From NCBI GenBank assembly GCA_003260075.1, contig QLIY01000104.1, forward strand, positions 1-64,000: a stretch of 64,000 nt of DNA. The letters are read 5' to 3'. The DNA is from Phallusia mammillata (taxonomy: Eukaryota; Chordata; Ascidiacea; Phlebobranchia; Ascidiidae). Below, piece by piece: positions 1 to 10,389 of this stretch. A program made the position numbers and the translations under genes. Every line of letters starts with the position of its first letter. The stretch's first letter is position 1. The notes beneath the pieces are model-generated. The model worked only from the letters and a program-made list of their open reading frames with translations, had not been told where the DNA came from and made no database searches.

Positions 1-555
1 TTCCAGTTTCAAACCGGTTATGACCGGTTTCTGCCTCCTACCGAACCTCCAAACCGGTTTAAACCGGTTTTTATAATCGAAAATTTTGACCCGATTTTTG
101 AAAAAACCCTAAGGCTAAATCCTTTCCGTTTTTGTCGATTTTGGGGGGTCATTTTTTCAACTCCGTAATGTTTTTGCACTTTCTGAAGCGTTGTCGTAAT
201 TAAAATGTACTACATTCGAAGCGTTTTTTGTTACTACATTCGTATTGAAAGCGCTCGATCAGTCCTCATTGACTCTTGCACCTGTTGGCGTTAGCAGTAA
301 CGCTTAGTATCTTTACAACCAAACCACCATCTCTTGTTCAATATGTGTGGGAATTTATCATCGTCTAAATGATAACTAACCAACCGTAACCTTGGTTGCT
401 ATGGTTCTGACTATCCTCTGAAACTGAACCAGACAAAACCGTCCCTATAATACCAGTTTATAGATTAGCCTGGTAGTAAATATGTGAACGCTTTCCATTC
501 CTGACGAGAAACAAACAACGATTCGTGTTTTATTCACTGCAATCGCCCGCAAAGC
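1..555. other. 3' flank of the receptor gene with an AACCGGTT cluster
   Basis: No gene is seen. Four close matches to aaccggtt lie at about 11-19, 22-30, 51-60 and 61-70; this is the known consensus of Grainyhead/CP2 factors, but the cluster could equally be part of a repeat. The rest is AT-rich DNA without recognisable structure apart from the polyadenylation signal of the minus-strand receptor gene. Confidence 0.5.
529..534 (-). terminator. Polyadenylation signal AATAAA of the nicotinic receptor gene
   Basis: On the minus strand AATAAA lies about 22 nt after the stop codon of the TM4 exon. The position is unusually close to the stop but the hexamer is canonical. Confidence 0.6.
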
Positions 556-2362
556 TTACATCGTGAAAACGTCATTGATATTTGGAACAGCGAAAAGGGT
601 CGCCAACGTTGCTATGACGACGAACAATGAAAATATCCAGAGCAGTAGCTTGTCGAGAACGCGCGCGGCGTATTGCCATTCTAGAAGTATTTCGTTGTTG
701 TCACTCTCTTGCTCCACCTTCCGGTTGATGCGTTGAAGTCGACGAAGAATTTCCTGCAGCGCTCTAGCGCTCTCTAGTGCTGGTAAATAACAACACACAT
801 AACGCTTTCATCTATCAATCGGTTTAAAGCACTTTGAATGAAAAGTTGCTGGCTTTTGCTACAGTAAGAAAATGGGAACAACATTTTTAAACGTCTGGCT
901 TAAACTTCTGGTGTTGGACAACACAAGGTCGGGCGCAAGATGTGGATCATAAAGTCGAATAAAAGTTTGGATTTCGGTGTTTTCTTTTACATTTATTTCA
1001 TTTTCCTAGAATAAGTAATTAAACTTCAACAAGTTATACAGCTCTGTTGAATAAATCTAAATTCTAAATGTTGTTTACAAATTTTGAACTTTAAATCTCT
1101 CACAACTCACAACTTGCACAGCTGAGTGATTTCTTTCCCGTCGACTTCGCAGAGTTGCGGGTTCGAATCTCACTGGAGGCGGTTGAAGAATCAAGATCCT
1201 TTCCCTGGTAAGCGTCAGGTGCGGCGATATCTGGAAACCCAAGTAGTTAACTAATTAGCAGCAGTTATCAACTAGTTAACATGTAATTAGTTTATTCTAG
1301 TTAGCAGCAGTAGATAACTAGAAGCATATCTTTACCCAAGGTAAACCCCCCCCCCTTCGCAGAGTTGCGGGTTCGAATCTCACTGGAGGCGGTTGAAGAA
1401 TCACGATCCTTTCCCTGGTAAGCGTCAGGTGCGGCGATATCTGATAACCCAAGTAGTTAACTAATTAGCAGCAGTTATCAACTAGTTAAAATGTAACTAG
1501 TTTATTCTAGTTAGCAGCCGTAGATAACTAGAAGCATATCTTTACCCAAAGTAACTGTAAAATGGCGATTTGATTCTGGTGTCAAATTAATTGGGGTTGA
1601 CCTCAATTTTTTAATCTTCCAAAGGTAAATTACAGGAAAATGATGCATATTGAGCTGATCAGTCTGAAGATGAGTTTTAACTGACATAATTTATATTGTG
1701 ACGCTTTTGGTACCTGTGTTTTCGCATGGTACCACAAAATCTGTTTAGAACATTTTGAAAATCAAAGTAGTTAGCAAAAGGGTTTTATTTGCGTCATGGC
1801 CGCCAGTACCTTTTAATAAACATGTTCACGGCCGCACAAACTCGTCTCTGCGGCCGCATATGGACGTATGTCCGCAGATTATGCACCCCTGGTCATAATC
1901 AGTTCAAAGTGAGTGATTTCGCCAAAAAGAGTCAATCGTACAAACTAAATTATTATGAAACTCGTGACCTTGGTCATTTTTGGTCTTGAGATCAAGCTTT
2001 AAACAATAATGTTCTGATATATTTATCTTCATCAGGATTTACCGAAATAAGAATCCCTGCTCTGTGATCGGTTATGCATCGCTGGTTTCACGTGACTTTC
2101 AGTTTCCGATTTGACGTCATCCCTTAAACAACAACAACATCCCTTAAACAACATTTTCAATTTTGGCTAATTTTTTCCAGCAAAATATGTTTCCAGTTTT
2201 AATAATCACCTCGTAAAGGAAAAGTTTTTTAATCTTTTCTGGACAGTTTGTTGATGCTGCAGCAGTGCAAGTTGGTTTGAAGATCTTTCTCTTTTCATTC
2301 GCTTCAATCCTTTATATTTCTGATCGAGAACGAAAAGATTTTAACCCACATCTACGTTAGTT

Positions 2363-2451
<89 letters not shown>

Positions 2452-3797
2452 ATGCTCAATGCCCCCAACCCTTAATTACAAACCTAACTTTTAATAGCTA
2501 ATAGAAGCATAGGCCAACTTTGGCATGTATGTTCTAATATTTAATATTAGTGCAATAATATACTTTAATTTTAAATCCAAGTCAACATATAGATTGCAAT
2601 AGGTTGGACTGGGTGAAAACATCAAAGGATATGAAAACTAATATCTTACTGGAAACACAGCAACACAACTACTAACTTTGTTATTGTTTTTTTTCGAAAA
2701 TATTTTTATAAGCAACCCCATGTTAGGGCCAACTTTCGTCAGCATTGTCCACAAATCAACCATTCATTTATTTCCACGTTTAGGTTCAACATAACACACC
2801 TGTTGTTTCGGTGCAGATTGTTCTTGTATGGATTCGAATAAACCTTTTCTGTTGTTGTTTGAACGAAGTATTGCGTCACAATTGTTGTTGTTCGTATTTC
2901 CTGGTGAGTTTTCAAACAGTTAGGTTAAATCAGTGCGACTTTTTACTGATTAAGGTTTCAACAAATGATAGGTTCAGGACCAAAACTAGCCGTAATAAGA
3001 CGATGGAAATAAATATTAAAACGTATTCGCAGAGTTAAGTTGTTTCATTTACTCCTATTGCCATTTACTCCTATTGCCATTTACTCCTATTGCCATTTAC
3101 TCCTGAAAAGTGTATGTTATATCTTTGGCGGATGAGCAAATTTTAAAATATCCATGAGCAAAAAATACCAGCTTCAAGACGTGGAACTTTCCCGTTACAT
3201 CTCGGGGATTTCCCTGCCAGCTTTTGTGACGCAACAGAGTGGTTTGTGTAGAAGTGTTTGGCCCTCGATGCTACGAACGGTTCCATGTGCATGAGCTTGG
3301 GGATCGATACCAGAAGTAATTTCCTAAGCTGGGAAGAAATTTTAATAAGCGAGAAGGTTTGCTTGCAAAGACAGATGATAGAGTAGGGATTAGAACCAGC
3401 AACCTACGGAGCACAAGGCAATTTGCCACCACTAAATTTAGCTAAAATTATTTGCAGACAGGCTTGGTTATTTCTTGCCAATTGCGGTATTGTTTGGAAG
3501 AACACACAATAACTTTTGTAATAACGTGTACTGTTATAATAAATCATTTTTAAAGTTTCCGTCTCGAATCAAAGTCAGAATTATCTATCTTAAAGTTTAA
3601 ATTTTGCTTTTAATTTAGTTGCTCTAAATACATGGGGATTTCTATGACTACAAGTGCAGAGTGGAACTAAGTTATTGTGTTTGTTTGGATTCGTTTTCAC
3701 AGTTACCACCATGGGCGCCGGCACGTAGGGGCAAGACCCAAAATATATTTTATGCCATGTGTGTATAATTACTTCATATAGTCAGCTATCCATGCAA

Positions 3798-3854
<57 letters not shown>

Positions 3855-6800
3855 AATCCCCCCCCCCTCTTGGAAAAATTTCTGCCGGCACCCATGGTTA
3901 CCACATGTTATCAAGCTTCATGCTGTTAAACATAGCACAAGTGGTTGCGGTCTTACCAATGGCGACATCTTCCCGTCAATTTCAGGAGATTTGTAATAAA
4001 ATGAAAGCACGAGGACGGTTCCTCCTACCGATGCACAAACTGTCACCAAGCTACACGCGAAGTATTTGCCTGAAAATAAATGCGTTAGTAAAATTGTTGC
4101 AAGTTTTTACCTTTAGTCTGTGTTTTCATTTTGATTAAGTTATGCATTTTTCTGTCTTTTAATTGCAGCCACAGGTTGTTTGTCGTGTAGCTATGCACTG
4201 CAAACTGTTTTATTATTGCGAAACGGTTTCTAACAAAATTGTGTATCAATAAACTGCTTGTTTTTATGGTGATTTAGCAAAGCAGACTTTACTCATACGA
4301 CAACATTACGAGAATTTTTCACCAAACAATCAAACTTACTAATGAGAGGAATCGCGTCTGATGTTGGAGGCATCGTTTCCATGATGAGAAGCATGAAGAC
4401 GATTTGTGCCAAGAGAACGGTGATGGCTGCAGCAAATAAAAAAGTTTGTAAGGTACTAAGTTTTCAAGATACGTTTATGTCATATCTTTGTGTGTGTTGT
4501 CATTTTCGTAGTCACGGTGAAGGATTATTGCTCCCATGTATTGGTTTAATTCCAACTTGCACGAAGCCAAAACATTTACCCCCTCACCCCAAATCTGTAG
4601 GCCCCTAAATGAATTTAGAAACACACACATTTTGGTCCGATATCTCGTTGTTTTGAATCAACTTGTACAGTGTCACATAATTATGACTCACCCCATCTCT
4701 CATGTTGGCCCCCTCCCAAAGTTTTGGCTACAGGACTGGCTTTTATTCGTTAAAGCTATTGTCCATTTTGAGCTTATAATAAGTATTTGCGCTCAGCGAC
4801 TTGGCTCTGTTTGAACTTTGACCTACCTAGCGTGACCTTCTCGGCAGCTTCAGCCGGCAACACGAATGTGAGGAGAGTTAGAACGGAGTTGAGAACACAG
4901 GGTAGAATCAGGTTGATGATGTAAAACATTGTGCGTCGTCTCAATGCGACAGAGAATGTGACGTCAACGAACTGATCCGGGCAACATTTGTATCTAAGGG
5001 GATTGTGGGAAATGTACGAGGTAAATGATGGGTTTAACTTTGATCAGAATGTGAAGACATTCGTTTAAAACTTTAAATCATAACAACAACGCAAACAGAC
5101 CACTATGTTTTACACAATACTCGGGACATTTGTATTTGTGCAGCAACTTTATATTTAATTTTTGTACTTTATTTCAGTTCTTATCAGTAAAAAAACATGC
5201 AGTTTAGGCCAGTGTTTTTTTAAACCTTTTTTGCTCAGCATAACAATAAACAGACCAAATATTAAATGATGAAAACAGTTGAAAGTTGTTCCGTAAGCTT
5301 GAGGTTTTAGCCGGGTGCAAATCTTTAAAAACTCATTTAAAGGCGGGGTTGAGAAACACTCCACTAGAATTAAACTTAATAAGATGGTTTGCAAAGTTTT
5401 GGACTAAGGAACACTGGCCCCCCCCCCGAGAATGTGACGTCAACGAACTGATCCGGGCAACATTTGTATCTAAGGTGATCGTTGGAAATGGAAGGGATTA
5501 AAATAGTCGGGTTAAACTTTGATCAGAATGTGAAGAAATTCGTTTAAAAATGTAACTTAGAACAAGACAAAAATATCACTTGTATCAATAAGATACTGCT
5601 GATGCCTATTACTTAGGTGTAATATATACAAACATAAAAAACGGTGGTCCCCCCCCCCCAAAGTTTTCAGTCTGTTATTACATGCGACTGTTGTCTCCAT
5701 CTGTCGAGTCTCTGGTGACTCGTGATTGAATAATATACTACACACAGTTTTTTGTTTTTGCTTACAAATGAATAAGTACACCCGAAACCAATATATACAT
5801 ATGTATACAAATATTTTTAGTGCAGCAAATTATTGTTACAATATGTACCGTTAACCATGAACTGTACACAAATATTTTTGAACCTGTTTAAGTTTTGGAC
5901 TAAGGAACACTGGACTACAGTATATTTGCACGAAAGCACTTTATGGTTTGCAGTTCTATGACTTACTTGTGGATGTTTCTCTTTCCGACGACGTTGATCA
6001 GTTTCCACTCTCCGNATACCATTTATTGTGACTGACATAATAACCCATAATGTTTCGCGACCCCAAAATTATATTACGCGATCCCAATTGGGGTCGCGAC
6101 CCACAGTTTGAGAAGCCCTGCTCTAGAGTATACTTTGCAGGAAAGCACTTTGATGGTTTGCAGTTCTATAACTTACTTGTGAATATTTCTCTTCCCGACA
6201 ACGTTTATCAGTTTCCACTCTCCGCTTTCGATGTATTCGGTTGAATCTGTTCCCCCTCCGGGTTGAAGTTGCAAGTCGACCTGTCCACAAATTATCAACA
6301 ACCATATGAAGCCATCATGAAATTGTTGTTACTTGAAATATTTTACAGCTCACCTGATCACCATTGTAAGACCAGACCCCAAATTTAAGTGTACAAACTT
6401 GTTCGTCGAATGGAAAGTTGCTAACGTCTATCTTACATGTAGATTTGAAAAGACCTGTAAAAGGGTTTAGTTGTTTTATTAGTAGAAAAACTTGGAAAAA
6501 GCTTCAAAGCAAATTTTGGGCCAAGTTGGTATTTCAAGGTCAACACCAAGGTTAGATGAAGCACATTCATTTTCTTGATTATTAAAAAGTAACTTACAGA
6601 AATAATAAACGCTGAGTTGGTATTCGCTGATTTTGTTATTATAGAACTCACTTATTAGGAATTAGACATTGTCAGTGGAACAAAAAATAATAAGTATAAG
6701 ATTTACAATATGCCCCCCCCCCGACCCACAGTTTGAGAAGCCCTGCTCTAGAGTATACTTTGCAGGAAAGCACTTTGATGGTTTGCAGTTCTATAACTTA

Positions 6801-8725
6801 CTTGTGAATATTTCTCTTCCCGACAACGTTGATCAGTTTCCACTCTCCGCTTTCGATGTATTCGGTTGAATCTGTTCCCCCTCCCGGTTGAAGCTGCAGG
6901 TCGACCTGTGCACAGATTATCAACAACCATAGGAAGCCATCAGGAAATTGTTGTGACTTGAAATATTTTAGACCTCACCTGATCACCATTGTAAGACCAC
7001 ACCCCAAATTTAAGTGTACAAACTTGTTCGTCGAAAGGAAAGTTGCTAACGTCTATCTTACACGTAGATTTGAAGAGACCTGTAAAAGGGTTTAGTTGTT
7101 TTATTAGTAGAAAAACTTGGAAAAAGCTTTAAAGCAAATTTTGGGCCAGGTTGGTGTTGTATTTCAAGGTCAACACCAAGGTTAGATGAAGCAGATTCAT
7201 TTTCGTGATTATTAAAAAGTAACTTACAGGAATAATAAACGCTGAATTTGTATTTGCTGATATTGTTATTATAGAACTCACTTATTAGGAATTAGACCTT
7301 GTTAGTGGAACAAAAACTAATAACTCTAAGATTTACAATATGTTTTACCTGGAGGAATGTAAAGACAATCCCCTTTGTCACCGATAACAATGGACGTGTG
7401 AGTTGTAGAATCAAAGTTATTGTCAGCATTGTTGTAAAGAAGAATGTCAGGAGTCCAAATGCTGCAAAACGAAAACACACAAACAATCTTAAAACAAATA
7501 AACAGACCACAGAAAATCCAGCACACAGCAGTTATGCGGTGATGCACCATTCGGTGAATTCCCATTTTTATGTGATTTCTATCAAACCACTTTTCAACAG
7601 GAATGAAATTTTGTTTGATGTTTGCTGATATCGAATTTTGTTAAATCTAGGCTAATTTGTAATAATCATTATTAATTTTCTGGCTTTTTAGTTTTTTTCT
7701 AATTTTTGTATTCCTACTTCGATGTAAAAAGCGTAGGCTATTTGAGCAATTACTTCACCAATATAAAGTCCACACATAATTTGCCTGCATGATAAGCTTT
7801 GCTCGTTTCTTTGGAAAATGTTAAACTCACTATTGATAAGGAATTCGCGTCTTGCTTAAATTCCCGTACTTTGACCGATCCCACTTTAGACGGTAGTCGG
7901 TCCACTTTAAATCCAACCAAGCATTTGACGAAATTATTTGGTTCCTTTCATCCTACAGTTGAACAGGATATAACAGATTTTTGTTTACTCTTTTAAGCCT
8001 AATTTAAACCATAGCTTACATACGTTTTTAAGTTAAAAGTTTCAAAATCGCTGTTGATTTCACCAGAGTAAAACAAATTTAAGCCAAGCTAACATACCTA
8101 TGTTTATCAGGCATAATATCAAATTTATAGAGCTCTTCTGGTAATTGTAATTTTATTCCGACGTTTCGACGTCTCTGATAACGGCGACCTGTATAGGACG
8201 TCGAAACGTCCATATAAAAATATATTTGCCAGAAGAGCTCTATAAACTTGATACACTATGTTTATATTTTTTTGAGTAATATTAAACTTTAAAGAAATAA
8301 ATAAAATATTTATTAGCGTCACTCAGATCATGACGTCACTTACCACGTCAACAATCTGTTGAAGTGAAAACTTGACGTAAACAACCACTGCATCATTGTG
8401 ATGACGTACCGGGCGCTCAAGGTGGGAATAATTTTGTAGCAAATTGTCGATCAGTTCCTTCTCGAATGGATCGCAATTAACTGTAAGAGAAGCAATAACA
8501 AAATGGAACGCTTCGGTACGAACTTATTACCATTATCAAACTGCTACAAAAAAGTGAAATGAATTAACGCAATTTTGTCCACAAATACCTTTAATTGATA
8601 AAAACTAAACTAAAAACGTTCTGATTTATCAAAATTCATTTCGAGAAACCTTTTTTTCTACAAAATTAGAAGCTTTTCAACTCACCTTTGCCAAGCATAA
8701 GCAGAAAAATCCACAATAATCTCAT
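556..8725 (-). CDS. Nicotinic acetylcholine receptor subunit, alpha type
   Basis: Ligand-gated cation channel subunit of the Cys-loop family, acting in the plasma membrane as part of a pentamer. Exons read on the minus strand: 8725-8686 (signal peptide [12 protein letters not shown]), 8480-8344, 7952-7831, 7461-7349, 7079-6979, 6905-6802, 4993-4827, 4426-4340, 4069-3957 and the last exon 779-556. All boundaries have GT/AG and phases agree from exon 1 to 9 (328 codons). The Cys-loop is C144 to C158 with 13 residues between and contains FPFDEQ. Vicinal cysteines (YKCC, about 209-210) mark an alpha subunit. TM1 starts after [10 protein letters not shown]2 has the cation-type EKV start and a conserved leucine near its middle; TM3 follows SKYF; TM4 is in the last exon ([17 protein letters not shown]). 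Exon 9 ends in phase 0 while the last exon needs phase 1, so at least one cytoplasmic-loop exon is missing or unseen, possibly in the gaps at 2364 or 3801. The sequence resembles alpha7/alpha9 subunits; I do not assign an orthologue. Confidence 0.93.
1146..1555. repeat. Allelic overlap around a 10-C junction (1346-1355)
   Basis: Copy A 1146-1345 and copy B 1356-1555 are near-identical and differ by scattered SNPs. Both contain a tRNA-like B box (ggttcgaatct, 1160-1170 in copy A), so the block carries a tRNA-derived SINE fragment. It lies in the cytoplasmic-loop intron region of the receptor gene. Confidence 0.8.
2364..2451. other. 88-nt C run, probable sized gap
   Basis: An uninterrupted run of C in AT-rich intronic DNA of the receptor gene. 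I see no repeat of the flanks on either side. Its length suggests an estimated gap and not a natural homopolymer. A missing cytoplasmic-loop exon of the receptor may lie here. Confidence 0.7.
3046..3104 (+). repeat. 16-bp tandem repeat, about 3.7 copies
   Basis: The unit catttactcctattgc is repeated perfectly three times and then partly a fourth time. It sits in receptor intron DNA and shows no coding sense. Confidence 0.9.
3702..3904 (+). mobile_element. Short non-autonomous hAT-type element with 8-bp target duplication
   Basis: The 8-bp direct repeat gttaccac (3702-3709 and 3897-3904) flanks an element at 3710-3896. Its terminal inverted repeats, catgggcgccggca and tgccggcacccatg, differ at one base. 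An 8-bp duplication with short inverted ends is typical of hAT transposons. The element is too short to encode a transposase. Its middle is replaced by C runs at 3801-3852 (52 nt) and 3858-3867, so the true internal length is unknown. Confidence 0.85.
4952..5913. repeat. Allelic overlap around a 10-C junction (5418-5427)
   Basis: Copy A 4952-5417 and copy B 5428-5913 begin with the same piece of receptor exon 7 (the YKCC region) and end with the same sequence, aagttttggactaaggaac. The middles differ by indels. Shared beginning and shared end with a variable middle is what two haplotypes of one locus would give. Confidence 0.85.
5649..5659. other. 11-C run without a visible flanking repeat
   Basis: Same length class as the contig junctions, but I cannot find a copy of its flanks nearby. 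The sequence to its right (5690-5750, around tctggtgactcgtgattga) resembles 50620-50665, so this may be a junction at a dispersed repeat. Confidence 0.5.
5967..6014 (-). pseudogene. Third, truncated copy of receptor exon 6, broken at an N
   Basis: The minus-strand segment encodes the last part of exon 6 ([15 protein letters not shown]) with the donor site intact. It is cut by the only N in the window (6015), beyond which unrelated mobile-element sequence follows. It is more diverged than the other two copies. It could be a third assembly fragment or a genuine partial duplication. Confidence 0.6.
6040..6120 (+). mobile_element. End of a hAT-like element
   Basis: The segment ggggtcgcgacccacagttt followed by gagaagccctg is a common type of hAT terminal inverted repeat. 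It recurs truncated at 6723-6744 directly after a C run. I could not find the other end, so the size of the element is unknown. Confidence 0.5.
6098..7342. repeat. Allelic overlap around a 10-C junction (6713-6722)
   Basis: Copy A 6098-6712 and copy B 6723-7342 match along their whole length with SNPs and small indels. Each carries receptor exons 5 and 6 with intact splice sites. Copy B continues directly into exon 4, as a right-hand contig would. Confidence 0.9.
6177..6454 (-). CDS. Second copy (allele) of receptor exons 5 and 6
   Basis: Minus-strand exons 6454-6354 and 6280-6177 repeat exons 7079-6979 and 6905-6802. Lengths (101 and 104 nt), splice sites and the Cys-loop protein sequence are the same, and differences in exon 5 are synonymous or intronic. 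The copy belongs to the block 6098-6712 that is repeated after a 10-C run, so it is read as the other haplotype and not as a real exon duplication. Confidence 0.85.
8110..8262. mobile_element. Hairpin element with gacgtcgaaacgtc core, copy 1
   Basis: Two arms of about 57 bp form an inverted repeat: tttatagagctcttctgg on the left and ccagaagagctctataaa on the right, each followed inward by gacgtttcgacgtc. The interior contains ctgataacggcgacctgtat. It sits in intron 2 of the receptor gene. Related copies lie near 11447, 26094, 38957, 44625 and 55430. Confidence 0.8.
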
Positions 8726-9678
8726 TGTACTGATTAGTCACAAGTTTGTCCAACTATTGACAATAAACAGTAGCTTTGTTCCAGGCTGCGCACTTTTTAC
8801 GTTTTCCGCTTTTCCTTCAACACTGCTAACAATCACGATTTGAAATCAAGTGTCTAATCAGTGTGACGTCACAATTAACTGGCTCGTTTTATTTCCCGCC
8901 AAACTTGCCTGAATCGATTCGTGCTCGCGGTTACAGCGAATTCCACTTTAATCGGGTTTGATATCAAAAATTAAATTGAGGAGGATTTAAATGTTTTAGC
9001 TGCTAGTGGCGCCTAAATACAACTATCACGCAACAATGTTTAGTCTAATCAACTATTTATGCTTTGTGATTTGCACATTCTATACGACTGACAAATTTAA
9101 TAATTAGGAAATTTTTAATAAGGTGTAAGGTTTGTAGGCATGGTTTTTGTAGCCAAAGTACGATTTTAAACTATTTTTATTCCCCATGAGAGTGATAACA
9201 TTTATTAAATTATTAATAAAATAGCCTATATTACTTCTAAAACTCTTCAAGCAAAAAGTTTGCTCACTACAGCTAAAAAATTCTTAAACTTCTCAAACAT
9301 ATTCAGAACCTAATCCGGCATTTTCATACTTCTTTTCACGAAACTCTGCCTAATGACTAAAGCTTTGAACTGCGGCCTAAAACTTTGGGCCAAAATATTC
9401 CGCAAAACACGAGGATGTTTGGCGGCTAAAGTGGCCCATTATAAAGTGCTTGCCCCCTCTCGACGTGTCTGTTGAATAATTTAGCCCCTAAATTGCCAAA
9501 TTTACCTTCTGACTTTATTGTTGCTCAGCTGGATAAGCGGAAAGTTGTGTTGTGTTAACAGGAAGATTGGAAAAGGTGAAACCCAGGACTGAAATGATCC
9601 CCTAAGACTCAACAAATTATACCCGACATAAAAATGGCAGAAGCACCAAATTTAATTTCCCTTCGTTCTTTAGTGATT

Positions 9679-9679
<1 letters not shown>

Positions 9680-9769
<90 letters not shown>
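9680..9769. other. 90-nt C run, probable sized gap
   Basis: Pure C run followed by a run of A. It produces a meaningless polyproline reading frame. No flanking repeat is visible. Confidence 0.7.
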
Positions 9770-9771
<2 letters not shown>

Positions 9772-10352
9772 AAAAAAATAGGTAAAGCAACATGTGTAAA
9801 ACTAAAGACAAAAAACTGTCTGCGACGTTGGTGTAATCAAAGCGCCATTTTGCTACGTATTGTCTTTTACATCAAATCCGTTTGGGTGAAAAAGGCAAAT
9901 TGTTTCTCCTTCCAACGGTTTGGAAACATCTTTATGGGTCAATGAATAATGCAGAACTCATCAGGTGAGCATCATCGCAACTACAACGCACATGGCGCAG
10001 CCGTTTCGCGGTTTCAACGTCTCAAGATTTCCTGATAAAAATGCGTCACCCGGCTCTGTACGCGTTACTTTACAAGATTACAATATTCCAGTTTTACTTT
10101 TTTAAGAAGGGTCGGAATGACAAAATGTGTGTCTGTGCATAAAACGCTGTATCTTTACCTTATTGGTTATCAAACGCATCGTAACCAACACAACATATTA
10201 AATCATATTTTTTTAGTATGGGCTTACAACTTGACATCTAAACCACAGCTTCAATTCTCGTCTGCTTCAAAAAGACTTCAAAATCTCAGTACATTGCTTC
10301 GAACCCAAATAAAAAACAAGCTTTAAATCATCATCCCAGAAGCAAGTTTTGA

Positions 10353-10363
10353 TTTATTTTATT
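10353..10363 (-). terminator. Polyadenylation signals of UTP20
   Basis: Two overlapping AATAAA hexamers are read on the minus strand about 30 nt after the UTP20 stop codon. Confidence 0.65.
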
Positions 10364-10389
10364 TGTTTTTCCCACCCCAATAACTCGCT

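Larger units (their letters stand above)
8726..10389. other. Intergenic region between the receptor and UTP20
   Basis: Receptor 5' flank and UTP20 3' flank. It holds a 90-nt C run (9680-9769), a tRNA A-box-like stretch at 9521-9540 (ttgctcagctggataagcgg) probably from a SINE, and the UTP20 polyadenylation signal. I see no gene. Confidence 0.6.

Noticed and set aside
3046-3104. CRISPR-like array
   Set aside because: Units are contiguous with no spacers and the genome is animal; it is a simple tandem repeat.
5195-5365. A complete hAT element (cagtgttt... and ...aaacact ends)
   Set aside because: The ends match only loosely and there is no target duplication.
9634-9945. Reading frames with long polyproline or polyglycine stretches (also near 36000, 38900 and 53200)
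   Set aside because: They are translations of C runs that I regard as gap filler; the flanks have no coding signal.
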